DNA of 64,000 nt. It comes from JBCBJX01 sp964342855. Its GTDB lineage: Bacteria; Pseudomonadota; Alphaproteobacteria; Caulobacterales; Parvularculaceae. Positions 9,903-17,363 of this stretch are shown here, piece by piece. Position 1 is the stretch's first letter, and each line of letters opens with the position of its first letter. The stretch lies in NCBI GenBank assembly GCA_964342855.1, contig CAYFIB010000015.1, positions 1 through 64,000 of the forward strand. The letters are read 5' to 3'. A program made the position numbers and the translations under genes. The notes beneath the pieces are model-generated. The model did no database searches. It was not told the DNA's origin and worked only from the letters and a program-made list of their open reading frames with translations.

Positions 9903-10661
9903 ATGACGAAGGTGAACTGGACAGCGCGGAAACTGATCGCGACGGGCGCATGGACCGTCTGCGCGATCTCGTTGACTCTGCACGGCGCAAATTCCGCCGA
10001 CGTGCACGCTGATCTCGCCAAGTCCGCGAGCATCGAGGCGGACGCGACGGCCCGCGCCGAGCGTTTCATCGCCTATCACCGCGAAGCCGTGCGCGTCGCT
10101 GATGCAACGACCGTCGCCCCGGCGCTTAAGCCCGCGCCCTCCGCCGCCAAATTCGTCGCCGTGGAGACCGCCGCCGCGCAGGTCGCGCGTCTCGCGCCGG
10201 TCTCTTTCGACATCGCGCCGCTCGCGGCGACGCTTCGCTCAGAGCGCAACTGCCTCGCCGACGCCATCTATCACGAGGCCCGCGGGGAGAGCGTCGCCGG
10301 CCAGCTCGCCGTCGCCGACGTCATCCTCAATCGTAAAGCGAGCGAGCATTACCCGGACACGATCTGCGGCGTCGTCTATCAGGGCTCGCACCGCGTGACC
10401 GGTTGCCAGTTCTCCTTCACCTGCGACGGTTCGCTGAACCGTCGGCTGAACGCCGTGAAGCGCCGTGAAGCTGAAGACATGGCCGACGCCGTGCTCGCCG
10501 GCCTGCGCGCGCCGCTCTCGCGCGAGGCGACGCACTATCACGCGGATTATGTGGACCCGACCTGGGCGAAGCGCCTGACGCCGACCGCCCAGATCGGCGC
10601 GCACAAATTCTACCGCTTCCCGTCGAAAATCGTCCTCGCCGCGGCGCCGGGCTCGTTCTGA
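9903..10661 (+). CDS. SleB-type cell wall hydrolase (Hydrolase_2 family)
   Basis: 252 residues. An N-terminal hydrophobic signal segment (residues about 8-30) suggests export. After an Ala/Pro-rich linker, the catalytic domain starts at about residue 111 with RNCLADAIYHEARGE, where the Glu is the catalytic acid of the SleB lytic-transglycosylase family. It continues through VADVILNRKASEHYPDTICGVVYQG and QFSFTCDG to THYHADYVDPTW and HKFYRF. Such enzymes cleave peptidoglycan strands in the periplasm. I chose ATG 9903 because a longer GTG start at 9753 would make the leader hairpin coding. A CtrA box upstream points to cell-cycle control. Confidence 0.85.
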   Translation: MTKVNWTARKLIATGAWTVCAISLTLHGANSADVHADLAKSASIEADATARAERFIAYHREAVRVADATTVAPALKPAPSAAKFVAVETAAAQVARLAPVSFDIAPLAATLRSERNCLADAIYHEARGESVAGQLAVADVILNRKASEHYPDTICGVVYQGSHRVTGCQFSFTCDGSLNRRLNAVKRREAEDMADAVLAGLRAPLSREATHYHADYVDPTWAKRLTPTAQIGAHKFYRFPSKIVLAAAPGSF

Positions 10662-10673
10662 GCTAGCGCCCGC

Positions 10674-10787
10674 CGCCGTCCTTCGTGACGCGGCTTCGCC
10701 GCTTCTTAGGACGAAGATTTTCCGATTTTAGCGCGCTGAGTTTCGTCCTGGGGAGCGCCGCGCAGCGGCGCGTCACGAAGGACGGCG
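10674..10787. repeat. Nested-palindrome intergenic repeat (GTCCTTCGTGA family, copy 1)
   Basis: The perfect 18-bp arms CGCCGTCCTTCGTGACGC (10674-10691) and its reverse complement (10770-10787) bound a 114-bp element with an inner AGGACGAA / TTCGTCCT pair. It fills the gap between the convergent hydrolase and nadC genes and ends exactly before the nadC stop. A second copy lies at 23266-23363. Confidence 0.88.
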
Positions 10788-11633
10788 TCAGAGCGCATCC
10801 AGCCCAAGATTGAGCGCCGGCGCGGAGTGGGTGATCCATCCGGACGAAATCCGATCGACGCCGGTCTCCGCGACGGCGCGTACGGTCTCTTCGCGAATAT
10901 CGCCTGAAGCTTCGGCGATCACGCGGCCGTCGATGACGCCGAGCGCCTCGCGCAAGGCGGCGGGCGCCATGTTGTCGAGGAGGACGGCGTCGCAGCCGAT
11001 GGCCATCACCTCCGTGAGCTGATCGAGGTCATCGACCTCCACCTCGATCTTCACGAGATGCCCGACATGGGCCTTGGCGCGCGTCAGCGCTTCGCGCACG
11101 CCGCCTGCGGCGGCGATATGGTTGTCCTTTATCAGCACCGCATCATAAAGCCCGAAGCGGTGGTTCGCCCCGCCGCCGTGAAGGACGGCGCGTTTTTCAA
11201 AGGTGCGCAGGCCAGGCGTCGTCTTGCGGGTGCAGACGATTTTCGCCGAGGTTCCCTCGATCGCGTCGACCAGCCGCCGGGTCGCTGTCGCGACGCCGGA
11301 CATGTGCTGCAGGAAATTGAGCGCCACGCGCTCGGCCGCGAGGATGGAGCGTGCGGGGCCTTCGACGATGAGCGCCGTTTCGCCGGGCTCCAGCCGGTCG
11401 CCGTCGGCGGCGACGGTCTCGACACGGATGGCCGGGTCCGTCAGCTCGAAGGCGCGTCGCGCGATATCGAGGCTGGAGAGGGTTCCTGGCTTTCGGGCGC
11501 GGATGGCGGCTTTGAGCTGCGCTTCCGGCGGCACGGAAGCGGCGGAGGTGATGTCCCCGGCGTCTCCCCAGTCTTCTTTCAGGGCGCTGGCGACGGCGGC
11601 GTCGATGGCGAGACGAAGGGTGGCGTCGCTCAT
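10788..11633 (-). CDS. nadC: Nicotinate-nucleotide pyrophosphorylase (carboxylating)
   Basis: 281 residues. The enzyme turns quinolinate and PRPP into nicotinate mononucleotide, the third step of de novo NAD synthesis. Visible family motifs are ALKEDWGDAGDITS near the start, LNFLQHMSGVAT, CTRKTTPGLRTFEKRAV, GGGANHRFGLYDAVLIKDNH, the barrel strands VEVDDL and CDAVLLDNM, and ASGDI plus GVDRISSGWITHSA. ATG 11633 overlaps the nadB stop as ATGA, so the two are translationally coupled. It is the last gene of the nadA-nadB-nadC run and is followed by a palindromic repeat. Confidence 0.97.
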   Translation of the reverse strand: MSDATLRLAIDAAVASALKEDWGDAGDITSAASVPPEAQLKAAIRARKPGTLSSLDIARRAFELTDPAIRVETVAADGDRLEPGETALIVEGPARSILAAERVALNFLQHMSGVATATRRLVDAIEGTSAKIVCTRKTTPGLRTFEKRAVLHGGGANHRFGLYDAVLIKDNHIAAAGGVREALTRAKAHVGHLVKIEVEVDDLDQLTEVMAIGCDAVLLDNMAPAALREALGVIDGRVIAEASGDIREETVRAVAETGVDRISSGWITHSAPALNLGLDAL

Positions 11634-13192
11634 GCGGTCAACTCGCTCAGGGTGTGGATCTGATGATGGCGCCAGGCGTCGTCGCGCGTTTCGGGAAAAT
11701 CCGTGCGGTAATGGCCGCCGCGGCTTTCCTCGCGGGCGAGGGCGAAGCGCAGAACGAAGTCCGCCGCGACAAGGGCGCTGAAATAGCCGCTCGTCAGGCT
11801 GTCGCTGGCCTTCAGGCGTTCGACCGCGGCGATGGCGCGCTTCAGGCCGTCGCCGGAGCGGATGAGCGCGCATTCGGCGGACATTTCGGTTCTGAGGAGG
11901 CGCATGTGCGCGGCTTCCGCGGGCTTCGGCGCAAGGGCGAGGCGATCCGCCGGGATGCGCCCGTCGCCGCGCTGGACGCCGGTCCGCTCGCGGGCGTGCT
12001 CCGCCGCGCGGCGGCCCCAGACGAGGCTTTCGGCGAGAGAGTTGGAGGCGAGGCGGTTCGCGCCATGGGCGCCGGTGCAGGCGACTTCGCCGACGGCGTA
12101 GAGGCCCTCGACGTTCGTTCGTCCGATAAGGTCGGTTCGCACGCCGCCCATATGATAGTGCGCGGCGGGCGCCACCGGGAGAAGCGCCGTCCGCGGATCG
12201 AGCCCCGCCTTCATCGCCGCCTCGAAGACGGTCGGAAAAGCGCTCGGAAACGCCGCGCCGACGGCGGTTCTGGCGTCAAGAAAGGCGCCCCGGCCTGTCG
12301 CAAGCTGCGCCTCGACCGCCCGCGCGACGACATCGCGCGGGGCGAGCTCGGCCTGCGGGTGGACGGGCTTCATGAAACGCTGACCGTCGACGTCTACGAG
12401 GATCGCGCCGGCGCCGCGCAGGGCTTCGGTAGCGAGCGGCGCGGGGTCGATATCGAGATCGAGCGCGGTCGGATGGAACTGGACGAACTCCGCGTCCATG
12501 ATCTCCGCGCCTGCCCGCGCCGCCGCCGCAAGGCCATGGCCCTGCGCGCGGCGGGGGTTCGTCGTAACGGCGTAGAGACCGCCAAGACCGCCGGTTGCGA
12601 GGACAATTTCGGGCGACGCGATCGCGATGCGCGCGCCGCGCGCGATATCGACGGCGAGGACGCCCGCCGCGCGGCCTGCGTCATCGATGAGGACGTCCTC
12701 GACGACGATCCGCTCCCGGATGGTGATGTGCGCGGCTTCGCGCGCGCGATTGATGAGGGCGGCCATGATCGCGGCGCCCGCGCGGTCGCCTGTGGCATGC
12801 ACCACGCGCTCGCGCGAGTGCGCGGCTTCGCGACCCGTCTTCAGGCGCCCGTCCGATTGCTGATCGAAGGGCACGCCGAGGCGGAGAAGGTCCTCCACCG
12901 CGGCGGGCGCTTCGTCCACGAGGACGCGCGCGGCGGCCTCATCGACGAGCCCGGCGCCGGCGGAAAGGGTGTCGAGGAAATGGACGTCCGGGCTGTCATC
13001 GGCGCCGACGGCCGCGGCGAGGCCGCCCTGAGCCCAGGTGGAGGAGCCGCCATCGCCCAGCTCCGCGGCGGTGAGCAGCAGCACCGGACGCGGCGCAAGT
13101 TTCAGCGCGGCGTAGAGCCCCGCGATCCCGGCGCCGACGATGATGGCGGCGTCCGCGGGCGCGGCGACGCGCTCCACGGCGCCGGTGGTCAC
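11630..13192 (-). CDS. nadB: L-aspartate oxidase
   Basis: 520 residues from a GTG start at 13192 that overlaps the nadA TGA (GTGA). The FAD-binding Rossmann motif is IIVGAGIAGLYAALKLAP near residue 16. It is followed by GGSSTWAQGGLAAAV, ATGGLGGLYAVTTNP, EFVQFHPTALD, HYHMGGV and the C-terminal FAD loop HGANRLASNSLAESLVWG. It oxidises L-aspartate to iminoaspartate, the substrate of NadA. The frame is open further upstream but that region is the complement of nadA. A helical C-terminal domain with ALAREESRGGHYRTDFPE completes the family. Confidence 0.97.
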   Translation of the reverse strand: MTTGAVERVAAPADAAIIVGAGIAGLYAALKLAPRPVLLLTAAELGDGGSSTWAQGGLAAAVGADDSPDVHFLDTLSAGAGLVDEAAARVLVDEAPAAVEDLLRLGVPFDQQSDGRLKTGREAAHSRERVVHATGDRAGAAIMAALINRAREAAHITIRERIVVEDVLIDDAGRAAGVLAVDIARGARIAIASPEIVLATGGLGGLYAVTTNPRRAQGHGLAAAARAGAEIMDAEFVQFHPTALDLDIDPAPLATEALRGAGAILVDVDGQRFMKPVHPQAELAPRDVVARAVEAQLATGRGAFLDARTAVGAAFPSAFPTVFEAAMKAGLDPRTALLPVAPAAHYHMGGVRTDLIGRTNVEGLYAVGEVACTGAHGANRLASNSLAESLVWGRRAAEHARERTGVQRGDGRIPADRLALAPKPAEAAHMRLLRTEMSAECALIRSGDGLKRAIAAVERLKASDSLTSGYFSALVAADFVLRFALAREESRGGHYRTDFPETRDDAWRHHQIHTLSELTA

Positions 13193-14310
13193 GCGCGCGC
13201 CTCGACGCGGACGTCGGCGACGCGATCGGTCGTGAAGGCGCCGCTGCGGGTCGGCAGCGGCATGTCGACCATTTTCTGCACGGCCGCGCGGGCGCGTTCG
13301 GCGACGGCGGGGTCGATCTCGATCTCCGTCGTCATGGTCTCCAGCGATTTCAGGATCGCGGGCAGGGTAATGCGCTTCATGTGCGGGCAGAGATTGCAGG
13401 GGCGCACGAACTCCGTCTGCGGATTGGCGATCGCCACATTGTCCGACATGGAGCATTCGGTGATGAGAACGACGCGGCCCGGCTTCATCTCCGAGACATA
13501 GTTCGCCATGCCGCCCGTGGAGCCGGCGTAATCGGCTTCGGCGAGCACTTCCGGCGGGCATTCCGGGTGGGCGAGGATCTGCGCGTCCGGATAGGCTTCG
13601 CGCATCTCGCGGATGTCTTCGGCGGTGAATTCCTCATGCACCTCGCAGGCGCCCGCCCAGGTGACGACCTCGATGTCGGTCATCGCCGCGACGTTCTTGG
13701 CGAGATACTGATCCGGAATCAGAAGAACCTTGCGGACGCCCCATTCCGCGCAGATCGTTTCGACGACGTCGACGGCGTTGGAGGACGTGCAGCAGACGTC
13801 GCTTTCGGCTTTTACTTCGGCGGAGGTGTTCACATAGGTGACGACCGGCACGCCCGGATGGCGGGCTTTCAGAAGCCGCACGTCGGCGCCGGTGATGGAG
13901 GAGGCGAGGGAGCAGCCCGCCGCCATGTCCGGCATCAGCACGGTCTTCTCCGGCGCGAGGATCTTGGAGGTCTCGGCCATGAAGTGGACGCCCGCCTGCA
14001 CGATCACCTTCGCGTCGGTTTTCGCGGCTTCCTTGGCGAGGGCGAGGCTGTCGCCCTGGAAGTCGCCGACGCAGGCGAAGATCTCAGGCGTCATATAGTT
14101 GTGGGCGAGGATGACCGCGCCGCGCTCGGCCTTCAGCTCGTTGATGCGGGCGATATAGGGGGCGTGCAGCTCCCACTCGGCGCGCGGGACGACGCGGGCG
14201 ACGCGTTCATAAAGAGCGTCGGTTTTCGCTTTGACATCAGACGTATAGGCGAGCGGCGCAGAGGAACGCGCGACCGGCTCCAGCTCGAGTTCCGTACCAA
14301 ATGCGGGCAT
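13189..14310 (-). CDS. nadA: Quinolinate synthase (4Fe-4S enzyme)
   Basis: 373 residues. It condenses iminoaspartate with dihydroxyacetone phosphate to give quinolinate. Motifs: AVILAHNYMTPEIFACVGDFQGDSL, VMFAE-type HFMAETSKIL, PDMAAGCSLASS, then the likely cluster ligands in DVCCTSSNAVDVV, GACEVHEEF and CNLCPHMKRITL. I chose ATG 14310 because it has a GGGGAGG ribosome site; ATG 14352 would add 14 residues. A small terminator-like hairpin lies between this gene and the NAD regulator upstream, so nadA probably also has its own promoter in that 112-bp gap. Confidence 0.96.
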   Translation of the reverse strand: MPAFGTELELEPVARSSAPLAYTSDVKAKTDALYERVARVVPRAEWELHAPYIARINELKAERGAVILAHNYMTPEIFACVGDFQGDSLALAKEAAKTDAKVIVQAGVHFMAETSKILAPEKTVLMPDMAAGCSLASSITGADVRLLKARHPGVPVVTYVNTSAEVKAESDVCCTSSNAVDVVETICAEWGVRKVLLIPDQYLAKNVAAMTDIEVVTWAGACEVHEEFTAEDIREMREAYPDAQILAHPECPPEVLAEADYAGSTGGMANYVSEMKPGRVVLITECSMSDNVAIANPQTEFVRPCNLCPHMKRITLPAILKSLETMTTEIEIDPAVAERARAAVQKMVDMPLPTRSGAFTTDRVADVRVEARA

Positions 14311-14363
14311 GGCGACCTCCCCATCCCGGCCCCTTTTTCTCAAATCGAGCATAAGGGGGCGCT

Positions 14364-14384
14364 AAAAAAACGCCGCACTGCGGC
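14364..14384 (-). terminator. Terminator-like hairpin between the NAD regulator gene and nadA
   Basis: On the minus strand GCCGC-AGT-GCGGC is followed by GTTTTTTT. It lies about 40 nt after the regulator stop and 54 nt before the nadA start, which suggests that the regulator and nadABC transcripts are at least partly separate. Confidence 0.6.
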
Positions 14385-14422
14385 TGCACCCTGAAATTAT
14401 GCATCGTCCGCCTTCGGTCAAG

Positions 14423-15460
14423 TCACGAAAACTTCACGCCTTTGATAGTCGGCTCCGCGCCCATGCGCGGAATGGCGAGGCCGAGGGCCGGGCGCGCAGC
14501 GCCGCGGGCGGTCGTTTCGGCCTTGAAGACGGCGGCGGGGCGCCCGCCGGTCTGCTCGCGCGTCTCGCCCGTATCAACGACGAGGCCGGAACCGCGGGCC
14601 ATGCGGCGGAAGTTTGGTTTGTGCATGCGGAAGCCGCAGATTGCTTCGGCAGCGCGTTGGAGTTCTGAGAGCGTGAAGCGCTCCGCGCACGCATCGAAAA
14701 TGATGGGGCGGTATTTCAGCTTGCCGCGCAGGCGCGACATGGCCGTCGCAAGGATCCGTCGGTGGTCGGATGTCATCTGCGCGCCGGTGACGAGCGCCGG
14801 TTGCGGCTCGGCGCGCGGGGCGGGAAGTCCCGCCGCCTCGCGGTCGCGGAACGCCTCCGGCGCGAGGCCCGCTTCGTACATCAGCTCATAGCGATCCAGC
14901 ACCCGCTCCTCGCGCCAGCCGCCGCCGTCGAGCCCGAAGGCGACCGCGATACGGCGATTGCGCCCGGTTTTCTCAGCGGAAGTGTCCGCCCGGTCGCGCC
15001 ATGCCGCTAGGGCCGGGAAAATCCGGTCACTGATTGTCGACGGCTCGTCGCCGCGCCAGTCCTCCCATGGGAAAAATCCGTACCAGTCGCGCCACGCGGC
15101 GCCCGCAGCGGAGATGTCGCCGCCTTCGCGCACAAGGGCGAGATAGCCGACGGAGACGACCCGGTCCTCCGCCGCGCCGCCCGCGAGGCTTGCAGAGGGC
15201 GCCTCGCGGCCGCGATCGCCGAAGGTGTAAAGCTGCTCGACATAGTCGAGGCGGAGACCCGTCTGGCGCTCCACGAAATCGCGTACGCCGAGCTCGAACG
15301 TTCGGTGACCGACGGGGTCGAACGGGCCGTAAGGAAGCGCGTCGAGACCGCTCTCCTGTCGGACGGTCATCGCGAGGGGACGGTCGCCGTCGATGGCGAC
15401 GACGACGGCGGAGAGGCTGATGACGACGCGGGCGCCGGCGGGCGGCGTCGCGCCCGTCAG
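14423..15460 (-). CDS. nadQ: NadQ/NrtR-like NAD biosynthesis regulator (Nudix domain plus winged helix)
   Basis: About 345 residues. The N-terminal half is Nudix-like (VVISLSAVVVAIDGDRPLAMTV, then FVERQTGLRLDYVEQLYTFGDRGRE). The catalytic Nudix box is degenerate: the REx2EE-type glutamates are missing, so hydrolysis is unlikely and ligand sensing is expected. The C-terminal half has the winged-helix block KLKYRPIIFDAC, FTLSELQRAAEAI, KPNFRRMARGSGLVVDTGE and GGRPAAVFK. This is the alphaproteobacterial NAD regulator family, usually linked to nadABC as here. No ATG/GTG/TTG start precedes the conserved first strand closely. CTG 15460, with GGAGAG five bases before it and overlapping the phosphatase TGA, is the best start. 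Confidence 0.83.
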   Translation of the reverse strand: MTGATPPAGARVVISLSAVVVAIDGDRPLAMTVRQESGLDALPYGPFDPVGHRTFELGVRDFVERQTGLRLDYVEQLYTFGDRGREAPSASLAGGAAEDRVVSVGYLALVREGGDISAAGAAWRDWYGFFPWEDWRGDEPSTISDRIFPALAAWRDRADTSAEKTGRNRRIAVAFGLDGGGWREERVLDRYELMYEAGLAPEAFRDREAAGLPAPRAEPQPALVTGAQMTSDHRRILATAMSRLRGKLKYRPIIFDACAERFTLSELQRAAEAICGFRMHKPNFRRMARGSGLVVDTGETREQTGGRPAAVFKAETTARGAARPALGLAIPRMGAEPTIKGVKFS

Positions 15461-15978
15461 AGCGTCTCTCCGAATTCGATGCGGGCCGGCTCGCCGCAGG
15501 GCGGCGGCGGGTCGTCCGGCAGGGAAAGAACTGCGTCGGTCATGCGGCCCTCCCGTCCGAGAACGGCGTCGGCGCAATCGATGAGGAGAATGTTCGGGTC
15601 CGCGTGGGGCGCCGCGGCGCGTAAGCGTGCGGCGAGATCGCACTCTTTCGCCTCGGGCGCCTTCGCGCACATGGCGATGTACGCGCAAGCGGTGGAGCGG
15701 CTCACGCCTCGCTCGCAATGCATCAGCAACGGCGCTTCGCTCGGCTTCCAGTTCTGGACGAACTCGACGAGGCGCGTCGCGGCGTTGCGACAGGCGCCGC
15801 CGTTCGCGGCGAGGCAGGCGTCCTCGAGAGCGATGACGAGCCGTCGGGTCGGGTCCACGCCTTCAAGCGCCGGCGCGTCCTCCGCGCGGTCGACGACGGA
15901 AATCACATAGGCCGACGGATTGGCCGCCGTCAGCGCGGCGATCTCGTTTTTGCAGGCGACAATGATCATGACAGACAC
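15457..15978 (-). CDS. Tyrosine / dual-specificity phosphatase-like protein
   Basis: 173 residues. The P-loop signature HCERGVSRS (Cys88, Arg94) is the C-x5-R active site of cysteine phosphatases, preceded by a helix-strand unit WKPSEAPLLM. The general acid Asp is not obvious. Such proteins remove phosphate from Tyr/Ser residues or small phosphorylated molecules. The gene sits between an HD hydrolase and the NAD regulator on the same strand and its TGA overlaps the regulator's putative CTG start. I infer an operon; a link with NAD metabolism is suggested only by position. An alternative start is Met4. Confidence 0.85.
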   Translation of the reverse strand: MSVMIIVACKNEIAALTAANPSAYVISVVDRAEDAPALEGVDPTRRLVIALEDACLAANGGACRNAATRLVEFVQNWKPSEAPLLMHCERGVSRSTACAYIAMCAKAPEAKECDLAARLRAAAPHADPNILLIDCADAVLGREGRMTDAVLSLPDDPPPPCGEPARIEFGETL

Positions 15979-16021
15979 CTAGCGACGTCGACCGCGCGAT
16001 GCGAGGGGCGAGGGCGCCCGC

Positions 16022-16660
16022 TTACGGTGTTGTGAGGGCCTGTTGGTGCTCTGCGAGAAGGCTTTCGAACCTTTTAAGATAAAGGGATTGCGAAGCTTCG
16101 ACGCTGAGAACTTCAAGTTGCAGTGGCGGCGCGCCGGTGGGCGCGCCGAAGAATTTTTTAGCTTCCGCCGGATCGAAGCCTGCGAGCTGGATCGCCTCGT
16201 AGAAGGCGCAGATCCGGTCGGCGCGTTTGATCGTTTTCTCAACCTCGACCGGCGGCTCGGCGGGCAGACCGAAGCGCAGATGGATCGCAGTCTGCAGACG
16301 GTGCTCGATCGCTTTGTATTCGCCGCCGAGCGCCGCCTTAAAGGGCGAAATCATGTCGCCGATCACGTATTCCGGGGCGTCGTGGAGAAGGGCGGCGAGA
16401 CGCCATTTCGCGGGCCAGCCGGGTTTCAGCTGACCGCAGAGGTCGGCGACGATCACCGAGTGCTGGGCGACGTTGAAGGCGAGGGGGCCGGTCGTCTGCC
16501 CGTTCCAGCGCGCGACGCGGGCGAGGCCGTGGGCAATGTCCTCGATCTCCACGTCGATGGGCGAGGGGTCGAGAATATCGAGGCGACGGCCGGACAGCAT
16601 GCGCTGCCAGGCGCGCGGCGGCTCGGTGCGCGAGGAGGTCTTGGAGGCGGGTTTCGGCAT
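16022..16660 (-). CDS. HD-domain phosphohydrolase (YfbR-like)
   Basis: 212 residues. The HD fold metal site is visible as LAFNVAQHSVIVADL (first His), WRLAALLHDAPEYVIGD (His-Asp pair) and KRADRICAFYEA (later Asp). Family members such as YfbR are 5'-nucleotidases for deoxynucleotides, and others have no known substrate. It is the first gene of the minus-strand run that continues with the phosphatase, NAD regulator and nadABC, with 43 bp to the next gene. Start Met at 16660 is preferred; GTG 16678 would add six residues. Confidence 0.85.
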   Translation of the reverse strand: MPKPASKTSSRTEPPRAWQRMLSGRRLDILDPSPIDVEIEDIAHGLARVARWNGQTTGPLAFNVAQHSVIVADLCGQLKPGWPAKWRLAALLHDAPEYVIGDMISPFKAALGGEYKAIEHRLQTAIHLRFGLPAEPPVEVEKTIKRADRICAFYEAIQLAGFDPAEAKKFFGAPTGAPPLQLEVLSVEASQSLYLKRFESLLAEHQQALTTP

Positions 16661-16873
16661 GGCCGGCGGCGGTAGCACCGCCCTTTATCGCTGGCAAGCA
16701 GGCTCCGATTGCGATGAAGCGTGCCTCCCCTGCGGGGATGCGCCTTGTGCGGAAAGCCCGTTCGGCGCGATCTTTCAGGGGCGGCGCGGGACGGTCCCGG
16801 CCGAACGAAACGCGGCGGCGCGGGGCGGATTTCGACCTCGTCAGATCGCCGCCAAGATCAGAAAGGTTCGGGC

Positions 16874-17197
16874 ATGGGCGACGCAATCGGAAGGACGTTT
16901 GGTCTCGCGATCATCGTGGTCGCGATCGCGATCGGCGGGATGATGTCCTTGGCGCTCAATCAGAACCCGGGCCTTGAGATATGGGAGGCCTTCGTCGGCT
17001 CCGCCCTCGGTCTCGGCGGCGCGGTCTTCGGCCTCGCGGCGGGCGCCTTCGCCATGATCATCGGGCTCATCGCGGCGGTCTTCGCCATGACCATCGCCGC
17101 CATGGCGCTCTTCCTTGCGACCGCCCCGGTCATCCTCATCCTCGCCGCCCCGATCATCGTCATCGGCCTCATCATCTGGGCCGCTTCGCGGGGGTGA
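16874..17197 (+). CDS. Small hydrophobic membrane protein, unknown
   Basis: 107 residues starting MGDAIGRTF behind an AGAAAGG ribosome site. It is almost entirely hydrophobic: one segment at about residues 9-28, then a long Gly/Ala/Ile-rich stretch that could form two or three more helices (about 45-70 and 78-103), ending AASRG. No motif is recognisable. It is divergent from the HD hydrolase gene and convergent with the KAS III gene, a palindromic repeat lying behind it. Confidence 0.68.
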   Translation: MGDAIGRTFGLAIIVVAIAIGGMMSLALNQNPGLEIWEAFVGSALGLGGAVFGLAAGAFAMIIGLIAAVFAMTIAAMALFLATAPVILILAAPIIVIGLIIWAASRG

Positions 17198-17216
17198 GTT
17201 ACTCTAAAATTCTGGG

Positions 17217-17321
17217 CGTCATCCCGGGCGAGCGCAGCGAGAGCCGGGACGTGAGGGCCCCAAGCTCCGCACTCAGACACTCTGGGTCCCGGATAACGGC
17301 TGCGCCGTTTCCGGGATGACG
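17217..17321. repeat. Nested-palindrome intergenic repeat (GTCATCCCGG family)
   Basis: The arms CGTCATCCCGG (17217-17227) and CCGGGATGACG (17311-17321) form a perfect 11-bp inverted repeat. Inside are AGCCGGGAC and GTCCCGG arms and a GGCTGCGCC-type hairpin. Elements bounded by GTCATCCCGG are widespread in alphaproteobacterial genomes. This copy lies between convergent genes. Confidence 0.82.
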
Positions 17322-17363
17322 GCTTTTGAATTCAGACCACGACTTATTGTTATGAGGACCGGC

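Noticed and set aside
11654..13501. 615-codon plus-strand frame opposite nadB and nadA
   Set aside because: It is antisense to two certain genes and its translation is Arg/Asp/Gly-rich with no recognisable domain; long shadow frames are common at this GC content.
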